From: Staphylococcus pseudoxylosus
GTDB taxonomy: Bacteria > Bacillota > Bacilli > Staphylococcales > Staphylococcaceae
DNA: 64,000 bases
Direction: 5' to 3'
Assembly (NCBI RefSeq): GCF_003697915.1
Contig: NZ_RCVN01000002.1
Location: forward strand, 62,001-126,000
Position numbers and translations under genes: made by a program. Positions 27,735 to 36,576 of the stretch are shown piece after piece. The number at the start of each line of letters is the position of its first letter. The first letter of the stretch is position 1. Below the pieces are notes generated by a model. That model did not search any database. It had not been told where the DNA came from and worked only from the letters and a program-made list of their open reading frames with translations.

Positions 27735-28055
27735 CTAATTAGCCATTAACTGTTCTGCTATTTTTAACACATTGGTACCATTCATCGTACCGTAATCTCT
27801 CATTTCAATAACATCGACTGGTATGTTTTTATCACTACACTTTTTATTATATTCTTCTTTTTTAAAACGTACTTGAGGGCCAAGTAACAGCACATCGACA
27901 ATGCCATCTTCAATTTTTTGATCGGCCTCCGAAGTAGAAACCGCGAAAATATCTCTATCTAAGTTTTGAATTTTTGCTTCTTTTTGCATTTTTTGAACAA
28001 GCATACTCGTACTCATCCCTGCTGCACAAACAAGCATAATTGTTTTTTCAGCCAT
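27735..28055 (-). CDS. PTS cellobiose-type EIIB component
   Basis: 106-residue CelA-type EIIB with the phospho-cysteine in MLVCAAGMSTSMLV (Cys10) and the LLGPQVRF strand. Ten bases before the EIIA gene. It relays phosphate to the EIIC encoded two genes upstream. Confidence 0.9.
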   Translation of the reverse strand: MAEKTIMLVCAAGMSTSMLVQKMQKEAKIQNLDRDIFAVSTSEADQKIEDGIVDVLLLGPQVRFKKEEYNKKCSDKNIPVDVIEMRDYGTMNGTNVLKIAEQLMAN

Positions 28056-28080
28056 ATAAATCCCTCCTCCAATTTTATTT

Positions 28081-28977
28081 TCAACGTTGAATTGACCTCG
28101 CTATCATCGATACTGTATGCCTTTCTCCTCTAATAGCTTTACTTAACTCAAATATATTATTGACTGGCGCCAACCCTCCAAATCCTGCATCACCAATATG
28201 CTGTATATCTACTCCACAAACTTTATTCCGAATTGCAAAATCTCTAATTGTGCTTGGATCAGAACTTTCTTGACTTGTGCCAATAGCCGACATAACTAAT
28301 CCTCCATGTTGATGAACTGCTTTAACTATTTCTTTTAATTGAGTTTCATCAAAACCTGGTACGGTACCAATTGATGGAGTTAAAATAATATCTGCGCCAG
28401 CATCTATAAATTTCTTTACAAATGTTTTCGTAATTACAGGTTCATCGACACCTGCACTATGCATCTTACCAGCTATAATTAATCCACTAAAATTTGCTCT
28501 TGTGTCTGCAATCGCACTGACAATTCTTTCATTAGATACTCCAGTACCTGGATTTCCTGTCATACAAATAAAATTTATGCCTAATTGTTCTAATGCTTTT
28601 ACTGTTTTCGGACTTGCCTGTCTGCCTTCACTTATATTTAACTTCTCTTCTGTCATTGTTGCTTGTACATCTACCGGTTCTAAATTCACACCAATCGGTC
28701 TGGCTACAAGTCTTCTTAGTTCTTTAATGACATGCTGATCTTCATCTATATTTACAATCTTGGGGTCAAATGCATCTAGTCCATTTAATAAAATCAAATC
28801 TGCTCCAAATGCTCTTGATAGCTCTGAATTCGTAATATCAGGAATAACAGGTGTGCGAGTGACGACATTTTCCGCTAGTACCACACGACCATCACTTGCC
28901 TTTATACTTTGTTTTAATTCATCAGATGTCATTTCTACTATTTCTGAAGCATTTGCACTTAATAATCTTTTCACCAT
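28081..28977 (-). CDS. Uncharacterised TIM-barrel-like protein within a PTS operon
   Basis: 298 residues. I do not recognise a characterised enzyme; it may belong to the family now called DUF7916 that travels with cellobiose-type PTS genes. Regular beta/alpha repeats are readable: ILLNGLD, RPIGVNLEPVD, FICMTGNPGTG, LIIAGKMHSAG, IILTPSIGTVPGF, LVMSAIGTSQESSD, VDIQHIGDAGFGG, each ending a strand with polar or glycine residues as in a barrel active site. It sits between EIIC and EIIB, where phospho-sugar hydrolases or isomerases are common, so a role on the imported phosphorylated compound is my inference. No signal peptide. Confidence 0.7.
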   Translation of the reverse strand: MVKRLLSANASEIVEMTSDELKQSIKASDGRVVLAENVVTRTPVIPDITNSELSRAFGADLILLNGLDAFDPKIVNIDEDQHVIKELRRLVARPIGVNLEPVDVQATMTEEKLNISEGRQASPKTVKALEQLGINFICMTGNPGTGVSNERIVSAIADTRANFSGLIIAGKMHSAGVDEPVITKTFVKKFIDAGADIILTPSIGTVPGFDETQLKEIVKAVHQHGGLVMSAIGTSQESSDPSTIRDFAIRNKVCGVDIQHIGDAGFGGLAPVNNIFELSKAIRGERHTVSMIARSIQR

Positions 28978-28995
28978 TTTATCTCCCCTTTATTT

Positions 28996-30318
28996 TTATT
29001 CTTCAGTTTTTTTCATATTCTCTGCTTCTTTTTGTTCTAACTGTAGGTTATATTTTTCCATTGACCGATAAAAAGGATAATAAAGTAAAATATCTACAAG
29101 GATACATACCATTTGAACCACAGACCCACTATAATGACCTGTTGCTAAAAATCCACTTATGATTGGTGGGATTGTCCAAGGCATCGCTGTACCATTTGTA
29201 AGATGTACTAACCCACTTGCCATAGCAAAATAAGTTATTGTTGCATTAATCATTGGAGCTAAAATAAACGGCACGATAAGTCTCACATTTAACACGACTG
29301 GCAAACCAAACAATGTAGGTTCATTAATATTAAATATACCCGGCATTAGTGTCAGTGGTGCCATTGTCTTTGTAATCTTACTAGAGCGTTTCTTAAATGC
29401 TAAAATTGCAATCACAATTACCAGACCAATAGTTGAACCACCGCCACCCATAAACACAAAATTATCTATAAATGGTTGTGTAATAATATGCGGTAATTCA
29501 CCATGTGGATTAGCTTGATATGCTAGACGATTTTCATCTATATTTTTCAACCATATCGGTTGCATAACAGCATTAACTACATTGGCACCATGGATACCTA
29601 CAAACCAAAATGCGCTATTGAGACCAACTAAGATAATTGTTCCAATCAAAGTGCCCCCCATAAGACTCAATGGAACCCCCAATGTATTGACAATAAGTTC
29701 ATGAATATTGCCGAAAGGTAAATTATCTAGCAATACAAAGATGATTAGCCACATAATAATGATTACAGCTCCTGGTATTAATGCGCTGAAACTTTTAGAA
29801 ACAGCTGGTGGGACCTGATCAGGCATTTTTATTCTTATATTTCTATTAATAAACCATTGAAATATTAAACCTGAAATAATACCAACAATTAAAGCAACAA
29901 ATAGCCCCTGACTTCCCATATACATCTGTGGAATCGCTTCTTCTGGTGCCTTTCCTCCAGTCATTACTTTCGGTGTCACAACTAAAAATGCAGACATAGA
30001 AATTATCCCAGCAGAAACGCCATCTGTGTTGTATTGCCGTGCAATACTATGCGCTACCCCAAAACTTGCTACTAATCCCATTAATCCGAACGTACCATTA
30101 ACTGCTTTCATTAAATATGGTTGAATTCCTTTTGATTCTAGCCATTCAATCCATCCCGGTACTGCAATACCACTGATGACTAAAAATAATGAGCCAATGA
30201 TAATTAAAGGCATTGCAACTATAATCCCATCCCTTAATGAAATTAAAATTTTATTAGACCCCAGTTTTGAAGCAGTAGGTAACAAATACTTTTCCAATGT
30301 GTCATTTAGCTTACTCAC
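28996..30318 (-). CDS. PTS cellobiose-type EIIC component
   Basis: 440-residue CelB-type EIIC, about 10 spans, with the family features FWFVGIHGANVV and NINEPTLFGLPVVLN (sugar-site region). GTG start at 30318 after AAAGGGGTG. The substrate is probably a beta-glucoside or N,N'-diacetylchitobiose-like sugar by family, but the operon lacks a 6-phospho-beta-glucosidase, so the true substrate is open. Confidence 0.88.
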   Translation of the reverse strand: MSKLNDTLEKYLLPTASKLGSNKILISLRDGIIVAMPLIIIGSLFLVISGIAVPGWIEWLESKGIQPYLMKAVNGTFGLMGLVASFGVAHSIARQYNTDGVSAGIISMSAFLVVTPKVMTGGKAPEEAIPQMYMGSQGLFVALIVGIISGLIFQWFINRNIRIKMPDQVPPAVSKSFSALIPGAVIIIMWLIIFVLLDNLPFGNIHELIVNTLGVPLSLMGGTLIGTIILVGLNSAFWFVGIHGANVVNAVMQPIWLKNIDENRLAYQANPHGELPHIITQPFIDNFVFMGGGGSTIGLVIVIAILAFKKRSSKITKTMAPLTLMPGIFNINEPTLFGLPVVLNVRLIVPFILAPMINATITYFAMASGLVHLTNGTAMPWTIPPIISGFLATGHYSGSVVQMVCILVDILLYYPFYRSMEKYNLQLEQKEAENMKKTEE

Positions 30319-30388
30319 ATTAACACCCCTTTTAAACCCAAACTGAAAACATATTTAAAATTTCTATAAAAGTATAGGTGAATTATCT

Positions 30389-31519
30389 TTAAGTGATTTT
30401 CACAACTAAGCGTGCCGCTTCTCCTCGGGCTAACCGGTCAAAGCCTTCATTTATTTCTTCTAACGATAAAGTATCTGTTAATAGCTGATCTACGGGCAAA
30501 CGCGATTGTTTGTATAAATTTACAAACCTTGGTATATCTCGTTCAGGGACACAACTCCCTACATATGAACCTTTAACTGTGCGTTCTTCTGCTGCAAGTG
30601 TGACTTGTGGAAACGAAAAATTATGCTTAGGGTCAGGCAGACCTGTTGTAGTAGTCATGCCACCACGTTTTGTTATTTGATAAGCAACTTCCATTGCTGG
30701 CACAACTCCAGCAGTTTCAAAAGCATAGTTAACACCCCCACTTGCATAAGTTTTAACATTTTCAACTACCTTATCATCTCCTGAGTTAAATACTGCTGTT
30801 GCACCTAATGATTTCGCTAACTCAAATTTATCTTCATTTATATCTAATGCTATAATCTCACTTGCACCTGCAAGGCGAGCACCTAAAATAGCATTAAGCC
30901 CAATACCACCTAATCCGACAACTGCTACTGTGCTCCCTGCACTAATGTTAGCTGTATTTATAACTGCACCAATTCCTGTTATCACCGCGCAACCAAATAT
31001 GGCTACTTTTTCAAAGGGAATATCCTTATCTACCTTCACAATTGAATTGGTTGAAACAACTGCGTATTCCGCAAACCCCGAGATACCTAAATGATGATAC
31101 ATCGTTCGGTTATCTTCTGACAGTAAACGAAAACCACCTGTTAACATTTCCCCCTTTTCGTTAGAAGTTGCACCATTTTCACATAATGCTGGTCGTCCTT
31201 CTTTGCATGGAATACAGTGACCACAACTAGGTATAAACGTACATACGACATGATCCCCTTTTTCAAAATCTGTAACGTCAGGGCCTAATTGTATAACCTC
31301 TCCTGCCGCTTCATGACCTAATACCATTGGCATAGGTCTAGGCCGACTACCGTTTATTACGGACAAATCTGAGTGGCATAACCCCGCAGCACCAATTTTT
31401 ATCAACACTTCATTCGTTTTAGGTTCAGATAGTTCTAATGTTTCTATAGTTATAGGCTTGCTTTTAGCGTATGGCTCTATGCTTCCCATTTCATGTAATA
31501 CTGCAGCTCTTATCTTCAT
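30389..31519 (-). CDS. Zinc-dependent alcohol dehydrogenase (MDR family, class III-like)
   Basis: 376 residues. Catalytic zinc ligands Cys in GLCHSD (near 47) and His in LGHEAAGE (near 69); structural zinc cysteines in PSCGHCIPCKEGRPALC; the NAD loop VVGLGGIGLNA. All ligands are present, so it should be active on a primary or secondary alcohol. Encoded between a lactonase-family hydrolase and the PTS EIIC gene. RBS GGAGG. Confidence 0.87.
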   Translation of the reverse strand: MKIRAAVLHEMGSIEPYAKSKPITIETLELSEPKTNEVLIKIGAAGLCHSDLSVINGSRPRPMPMVLGHEAAGEVIQLGPDVTDFEKGDHVVCTFIPSCGHCIPCKEGRPALCENGATSNEKGEMLTGGFRLLSEDNRTMYHHLGISGFAEYAVVSTNSIVKVDKDIPFEKVAIFGCAVITGIGAVINTANISAGSTVAVVGLGGIGLNAILGARLAGASEIIALDINEDKFELAKSLGATAVFNSGDDKVVENVKTYASGGVNYAFETAGVVPAMEVAYQITKRGGMTTTTGLPDPKHNFSFPQVTLAAEERTVKGSYVGSCVPERDIPRFVNLYKQSRLPVDQLLTDTLSLEEINEGFDRLARGEAARLVVKIT

Positions 31520-31580
31520 TTAAAAGCCTCCTTGATTAACATCCTAAATAATTAAAATAAATACTAATGTTAAAAGAATA

Positions 31581-32429
31581 TTATTCATAGTATCCATCAG
31601 TAGATTTTCTTAATCCTTCAAATTGCTCTCCATCATGACCAAACCAAATTTGCGCACCTTTTTCTTCGGCTAAACGTTTAATTTTTTCTACTGATTTAGT
31701 CCAACCAATTGAATCATATAAAATACCTGGAGGTTTTAACGACTCTCCCATACTTTCTTTCGTATAAATTGCATCGGAAGCTAATATAATAGTACCAAGC
31801 TCAGCACTTTCTATCTCTAAACCGATCATGCCCCATGCATGGCCACTACCATAATTTAAAATACGAACCCCCTCTACAAGCTTCAAATTATCTTCTTCTT
31901 TTTTAATCGTTCTCCATTTTAAGTTATTCTTAATCCATGCATCGATATCAGCCCAAATATAAGCACCTTCTTGTTGATTACGAGCATAAGTCTGCATCGT
32001 TCCATTCAATTCGTCATCATGAACAATAACGGTTGCATTGATAAAATATTCTAAGCAACCTGCATGGTCTAAATGTAAGTGTGACGCCACAACAAAATCC
32101 ACTTCCTTTGGATCCACATCGATTTGTTCCAAACGATTTGGTAAGTGACAAGATTCATCAGCAAAATAAGGAAAGGCTTTTTGAGTAGCATTAATCCACC
32201 TACCATTCTCACCCATTGCATTAGGATTACATGCAGTATCAAACAATATTTTAGCTTCAGGATGATCTATATACACTGTGTAAATTGGAAATTCGTACAT
32301 TTCATTTTTGGCTTCAGGGCTGTCCAAAGTAGCTTGATTTGAATTAGCAATCATCAAATTCTTATCCATTTTCATACGTCCATTATCTAAAACATAAATT
32401 TTCATGCGTTCTTTATTCACATTCACCAT
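31581..32429 (-). CDS. N-acyl homoserine lactonase family metallo-hydrolase (MBL fold)
   Basis: 282 residues. Metal motif ASHLHLDHAG (HxHxDH) near residue 117, a third His in GSGHAWGMIGL, Asp in ILASDAIYT, and the final His in WFGHDGEQF complete the two-metal site of the AiiA/AttM lactonase branch. Lactones of homoserine, gamma-butyrolactone or sugar lactones are family substrates. First gene of the operon. The ATG at 32429 is 7 bases after GGGGTG; a GTG one codon upstream is closer. Confidence 0.83.
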   Translation of the reverse strand: MVNVNKERMKIYVLDNGRMKMDKNLMIANSNQATLDSPEAKNEMYEFPIYTVYIDHPEAKILFDTACNPNAMGENGRWINATQKAFPYFADESCHLPNRLEQIDVDPKEVDFVVASHLHLDHAGCLEYFINATVIVHDDELNGTMQTYARNQQEGAYIWADIDAWIKNNLKWRTIKKEEDNLKLVEGVRILNYGSGHAWGMIGLEIESAELGTIILASDAIYTKESMGESLKPPGILYDSIGWTKSVEKIKRLAEEKGAQIWFGHDGEQFEGLRKSTDGYYE

Positions 32430-32461
32430 CACGATACACCCCTTTACAATTGTATAATTAC

Positions 32462-32491
32462 ATTATAATTGTAAACGTTTACAAAAATCAA
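32462..32491 (-). promoter_or_regulatory. Promoter of the lactonase/PTS operon with a cre-like palindrome in the spacer
   Basis: On the minus strand TTGATT (32486-32491), an 18-base spacer and TATAAT (32462-32467). The spacer is almost filled by a perfect 16-base palindrome TTGTAAACGTTTACAA (32469-32484) that also fits the cre consensus. Bound by CcpA or by a LacI-type repressor, it would block RNA polymerase directly. No local LacI gene is present. Confidence 0.8.
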
Positions 32492-32562
32492 TTTTTAAAT
32501 TATTTAAAACACTTATTTATTCTGAAATTCAATAATTGTTATTCTAAGAAACAATACGCTTA

Positions 32563-32617
32563 AAAATAAAAACGCAGTGCAGAAATCTAAAATAATTTCT
32601 TTAGACATCTGACTGCG
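32563..32617 (-). terminator. Terminator of the nagP-nagB operon
   Basis: On the minus strand CGCAGTCAGATGTCTAAA pairs imperfectly with TTTAGATTTCTGCACTGCG, followed by TTTTTATTTTT. Confidence 0.78.
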
Positions 32618-32687
32618 CCATTAACTTCATTTCAATCACTAATATGATTACTATTCATAAATTGCATTGTAATATCATGATTATAAT

Positions 32688-33425
32688 TTAGTGATATTTA
32701 TTAAATTGGAATATTTCATCATCCACAATAACTTCTACATTAGCATGTTGTCGTAATATACTAGCAGGTAACGATTCGGATATATCACCTTCTAAGAGTT
32801 GTTTAATTGCATATTGTTTATGTTCACCTAATGCTAACAAAATAATTCGCTTCGCTCGCATAATAGATGAAAGTCCCATCGATATTGCTTGTTTAGGCAC
32901 GTTTTCAATTGTTTCAAAGTGTTTGCTGTTCGCCTTAATTGTTGAAGGTGCCAAATCAACAACGCTCGTCACGCTATCAAAAGATGTATATGGCTCATTA
33001 AAACCAATATGCCCATTTTCACCAATCCCTAAAATTTGAATATCTGCAGGACCTATATCGCATAAGAGTTGTTCGTAAGTCCTAGATTCTTGTACAACAT
33101 CTTTTGCGTTCCCCATTGGTAAATGTATATTATTCTTTTGCCATGAATCATTATGCTTAAATAAATGTTCATTCATATACACATGATAACTCTGTTTATG
33201 GTCTGGTGCTAGACCAACATATTCATCTAAATTAAACGTCACCACACGTGATAAATCAATTTGATTAATATTCAATAATTCTGATAAATATTTATAAACA
33301 TCTATCATTGTACCGCCTGTTGCCAAACCTAGAACCGTATTAGGTTTAGTCTTAAGTTGTTTTAATAGCTCAGTTGCTAAATATTGACTAGCTATAGTTT
33401 GGTTTTTCAAATTTATAACATTCAT
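32688..33425 (-). CDS. nagB: Glucosamine-6-phosphate deaminase
   Basis: 245-residue enzyme converting glucosamine-6-phosphate to fructose-6-phosphate and ammonia. Motifs: GLATGGTMIDVY near residue 33, FNLDEYVGL with the catalytic Asp near 68, and GIGENGHIGFNEP near 126. It lies 50 bases after a glucosamine/GlcNAc-type PTS gene with no nagA between. That pairing resembles the gamA-gamP arrangement of B. subtilis and suggests glucosamine as the substrate, or GlcNAc with nagA elsewhere. Confidence 0.93.
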   Translation of the reverse strand: MNVINLKNQTIASQYLATELLKQLKTKPNTVLGLATGGTMIDVYKYLSELLNINQIDLSRVVTFNLDEYVGLAPDHKQSYHVYMNEHLFKHNDSWQKNNIHLPMGNAKDVVQESRTYEQLLCDIGPADIQILGIGENGHIGFNEPYTSFDSVTSVVDLAPSTIKANSKHFETIENVPKQAISMGLSSIMRAKRIILLALGEHKQYAIKQLLEGDISESLPASILRQHANVEVIVDDEIFQFNKYH

Positions 33426-33475
33426 CTTTTCACCGTATCTTCCTGCAATCTTTAATACCCTTTTTACATGTTGTA

Positions 33476-35014
33476 TTATAATTTTTCATTCTCTAAAAGC
33501 TCCTCAACTTCATTTTTTATCGTAGTAACATGAGGACCATATATAACTTGAACGCCATTCCCTTTTTGAATAACTCCTCTAGCTTGCGTGGCTGTTAACA
33601 TAGATTTATTCACATCTTTATCACTATTTAACGTCACTCTTAAACGAGTAGCACAGCAATCAACTACATCTATATTTTCTTTACCACCAAGTGCTTGGAT
33701 TATTGTCTTAGCACGATCGGTTGCTTCTACAGTGTCTGTTGCCGTTTCATCTTCACGGCCAGGTGTTTTGAAATTGAATTTCGTTATCAAGAATCTAAAA
33801 ATAACGTAATACATCATAAACCAGATGATACCAACAGGGATTACCCACAAGAAATTTGTTTTAGAGTTTCCTTGAAGCACACCAAATAATAAAAAGTCTA
33901 TAAAGCCCCCACTAAAAGTTTGGCCTACAGTTATATTAAAGATATCTGCCATCATAAATGCTAATCCGTCTAAAAACGCATGAATCACATATAATAGAGG
34001 AGCAACAAATAAAAAACTAAACTCTAATGGTTCTGTAATACCTGTTAAAAACGATGTTAAAGCTGCAGAGAGCATCAATCCTCCTACAACTTTTTTACGT
34101 TCTGGTTTAGCCGTATGGTAAATTGCTAATGCTGCCCCACAAAGCCCAAACATCATGGTAATAAATCTACCAGACATATATCGTGAAACACCTGAAAAGT
34201 ATTTTGTAACGTCAGGGTCCCCTAATTGTGCAAAGAAAATATTTTGCGTCCCATGAACCATATGCCCTTTAACTTCTAACGAACCTCCCAAAGCTGTTTG
34301 CCAAAATGGTAAGTAGAAAATATGATGCAATCCAAAAGGACCTAATAACCTCAAGATAAAGCCAAAGAAAAATGTACCAATTATCCCTGTTTTGTCTACT
34401 AATCCACCAACACCAAAGATCCACCCTTGTACTGTTGGCCAAACAAAAAACATAATGACACCCAATACAATCGAAGCAATTGCTGTAATAATCGGTACAA
34501 AACGTGATCCTCCAAAGAAACCAAGGTAGTCAGGTAGAGATATTTTATGAAACTTATTGTGTAAAAGCGCTGTCATTATACCAGTGACAATCCCACCAAA
34601 CACCCCTGTTTCTACAGTTTGAATTCCTAGTACCATACTTTGTCCTACTTCAGCTAAATTGTCTTTCGCTAATGTTCCAGTTATAGTTAACAATCCATTC
34701 ATAGATGAATTCATGATTAAAAATCCGAGCATTGCTGCTAATCCAGCAGTTCCTTTATCACTCTTTGCCAGCCCTATGGCTACACCTACCGCAAATATAA
34801 CTGGTAAGTTTTGAAAAACAATATTTCCAGCAGATGACATTAAAATAAAAATATTCTGTAATAAACTCATATCTAATACTGGATAAGCTTTAACCGTATT
34901 CGGATTACTTAAAGCACCACCGATGCCTAGTAATAAGCCTGCTGCCGGCAAAATTGCTATGGGTAACATAAATGATTTCCCAAATTGTTGTGCTCTTTCA
35001 AACAATTTACTCAT
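33476..35014 (-). CDS. PTS glucosamine/N-acetylglucosamine-type transporter EIICB
   Basis: 512 residues: EIIC of the glucose superfamily (MLPIAILPAAGLLLGIGG start; HHIFYLPFW; GITEPLEFSFLFVAP) and a C-terminal EIIB with the phospho-cysteine in VVDCCATRLRVTL. No EIIA, so it borrows one from another protein. The ATG at 35014 follows TAGGAGG; the longer in-frame start has no ribosome site. Operon with nagB. Confidence 0.87.
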   Translation of the reverse strand: MSKLFERAQQFGKSFMLPIAILPAAGLLLGIGGALSNPNTVKAYPVLDMSLLQNIFILMSSAGNIVFQNLPVIFAVGVAIGLAKSDKGTAGLAAMLGFLIMNSSMNGLLTITGTLAKDNLAEVGQSMVLGIQTVETGVFGGIVTGIMTALLHNKFHKISLPDYLGFFGGSRFVPIITAIASIVLGVIMFFVWPTVQGWIFGVGGLVDKTGIIGTFFFGFILRLLGPFGLHHIFYLPFWQTALGGSLEVKGHMVHGTQNIFFAQLGDPDVTKYFSGVSRYMSGRFITMMFGLCGAALAIYHTAKPERKKVVGGLMLSAALTSFLTGITEPLEFSFLFVAPLLYVIHAFLDGLAFMMADIFNITVGQTFSGGFIDFLLFGVLQGNSKTNFLWVIPVGIIWFMMYYVIFRFLITKFNFKTPGREDETATDTVEATDRAKTIIQALGGKENIDVVDCCATRLRVTLNSDKDVNKSMLTATQARGVIQKGNGVQVIYGPHVTTIKNEVEELLENEKL

Positions 35015-35039
35015 AATAGCTAACCTCCTACTTATCCTA

Positions 35040-35098
35040 AATATACAGCCAAAGAAAATGATAATCAATATTTATCTAATCAATGAAAATTATTTTCA
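35040..35098 (-). promoter_or_regulatory. Promoter of the nagP-nagB operon with Fur-box-like palindromes
   Basis: On the minus strand TTGATT (35063-35068), 17-base spacer, TATATT (35040-35045). A perfect 7-1-7 palindrome TGAAAATTATTTTCA (35084-35098) sits 16 bases upstream of the -35, and TGATTATCATTTTCT overlaps the -35. Both resemble TGATAATNATTATCA boxes. The regulator is not known; Fur-family binding is a guess from sequence. Confidence 0.5.
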
Positions 35099-35139
35099 TA
35101 AATCAATTTACTTCTCTTGTAATAAACATATAAATCCAT

Positions 35140-35176
35140 AAAAAAAGAGGCCGACATTTATAAATGTCGGGGCCTC
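35140..35176 (-). terminator. Terminator after argF
   Basis: Stem GAGGCCCCGACATTTA/TAAATGTCGGCCTC with a small bulge on the minus strand, then seven T. It lies about 140 bases beyond the argF stop; the bases 35177-35315 hold nothing else that I can see. Confidence 0.85.
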
Positions 35177-35315
35177 GGATAATATATTGGCAATGACTAA
35201 CAATATTGAAAGTCAGCTTTCATCATTTCTATAATAAAAGTTGCTTTACTAGTACAAGATGGACAGAAAAGGTAATTTGAAAAACATTTTTGCCCTAACT
35301 TTTTAACATAATTAT

Positions 35316-36347
35316 TTAAAATATGTCACCTAATGTAACTGCCATAATTGCTTTAATTGAATGTAATCTATTTTCTGATTGATCAAAAATAACAGCATGC
35401 TTTCCTCTGAATACATCGTCTGCAATTTCCATTTCAGTCAGATCATATGTTTTATATATTTTTTGACCTACTTCTGTGTTCACATCATGAAATGCTGGTA
35501 AACAATGTAACACTATCACATCTGGATTCATCGTATTCATTAACATTGATTCATTTACTTGATAAGGCAACAATTGATTGATACGGGATTCTAACACCCC
35601 TTCATCTTCACCCATAGAGAACCAAACATCTGTATAAATTGCATCAGTTTGATATATCGCTTGTTGAATATCATCAGTAATCAAAATATCACTTTGTGAA
35701 TCAGCAGCATATTTTTGAGCCAATATTTGAATATCATTATTCGGTTGTAAAGATTCTGGTGCAGCAATATGAACATTAACGCCTAATATTGCGCCAGTAA
35801 TTAATAAATCATGTGCCACATTATTTCTAGCATCGCCGACATAAGTTAATGTCTTTCCTTTTAAAGTGCCCCAGTTTTCTTTTAATGTGAAGAAATCCGC
35901 AATCATTTGTGTTGGATGCCATTCGTTAGTTAAGCCATTCCACACTGGTACGCCAGCGCTTGTAGCAAGTGCTTCTACGTCTTTTTGGTGATGTCCTCTA
36001 AATTCAATACCATCATACATTCTACCTAATACTTTTGCAGTGTCTTCTGCAGACTCTTTAACTCCTAAGTGAATATCACCTTGCCCAAAATATTCAGGGT
36101 ATGCACCTAAATCATAGGCAGCAACACTGAAAGCTGAACGCGTTCTTGTAGAAGGTTTTTCAAATAAGAATGCTAAGTTTTTACCTTTTAAATAAGGATG
36201 CGGGATATTACGCTTTTTCTTTTCTTTTAATTCACCAGTAAAATCAATTAAAGTGTTCAATTCATCAGCAGAAAAATCACATGTTTTCAAAAAATGTTTA
36301 CCTTTAAATGTCTGTAGCTTGTTTAGTGCTGTTGTGTACGCCCCAAT
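35316..36347 (-). CDS. argF: Ornithine carbamoyltransferase (N-terminus/start unresolved)
   Basis: Makes citrulline from ornithine and carbamoyl phosphate. Motifs: the carbamoyl-phosphate loop FEKPSTRTRSAF, FRGHHQKD, HPTQMIAD, and HCLPAFHD with the active-site Cys. The first usable canonical codon (TTG, 36290) would remove the conserved FKGKHFLKTCDF opening. That opening is encoded in frame upstream, to a point where only ATT (36347) fits, 7 bases after GGAG. An out-of-frame TTG and ATG sit at the same place; one more G in the G4 run at 36341-36344 (plus strand C4) would put them in frame. So either an AUU start or a one-base deletion. The anabolic role fits the arginine operon at 49-53 kb. 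Confidence 0.8.
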   Translation of the reverse strand: MGAYTTALNKLQTFKGKHFLKTCDFSADELNTLIDFTGELKEKKKRNIPHPYLKGKNLAFLFEKPSTRTRSAFSVAAYDLGAYPEYFGQGDIHLGVKESAEDTAKVLGRMYDGIEFRGHHQKDVEALATSAGVPVWNGLTNEWHPTQMIADFFTLKENWGTLKGKTLTYVGDARNNVAHDLLITGAILGVNVHIAAPESLQPNNDIQILAQKYAADSQSDILITDDIQQAIYQTDAIYTDVWFSMGEDEGVLESRINQLLPYQVNESMLMNTMNPDVIVLHCLPAFHDVNTEVGQKIYKTYDLTEMEIADDVFRGKHAVIFDQSENRLHSIKAIMAVTLGDIF

Positions 36348-36382
36348 TCCATCACTCCAATATTTTTATAAGATTTATATAC

Positions 36383-36411
36383 ATAATAACTGCTATTTTA
36401 AATAAAATCAA
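36383..36411 (-). promoter_or_regulatory. Promoter of argF
   Basis: On the minus strand TTGATT (36406-36411), 17-base spacer, TATTAT (36383-36388). The start site would fall about 25 bases before the GGAG ribosome site, which supports translation from the region around 36345. A weak ARG-like half site (TGAATTATCTCA, from 36441) lies upstream, less convincing than the box before the rocD operon. Confidence 0.6.
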
Positions 36412-36576
36412 GTATAAATATACCTTATATTGTATATTGTTGAATTATCTCATAATTCTCTTGTCTAAGCATTCCTATTTCTAATTACTTCTACACATAA
36501 GCGTAATTTTATGTCAGTTAAGCAATTAAAATATCTGACAATCAACACTTATGAAGTTAAAAGTTTTATTTATGCG

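Noticed and set aside
35084..35098. cre or CodY site at nagP
   Set aside because: The palindrome lacks the central CG of cre, and the arms are in the reverse order to the CodY motif AATTTTCWGAAAATT.
36513..36560. Complete AgrA direct-repeat site before the small peptide
   Set aside because: Only one good half (GTCAGTTAAG) is present; the next similar string (AAGTTAAAAG) is at the wrong spacing, so I report only a half site.
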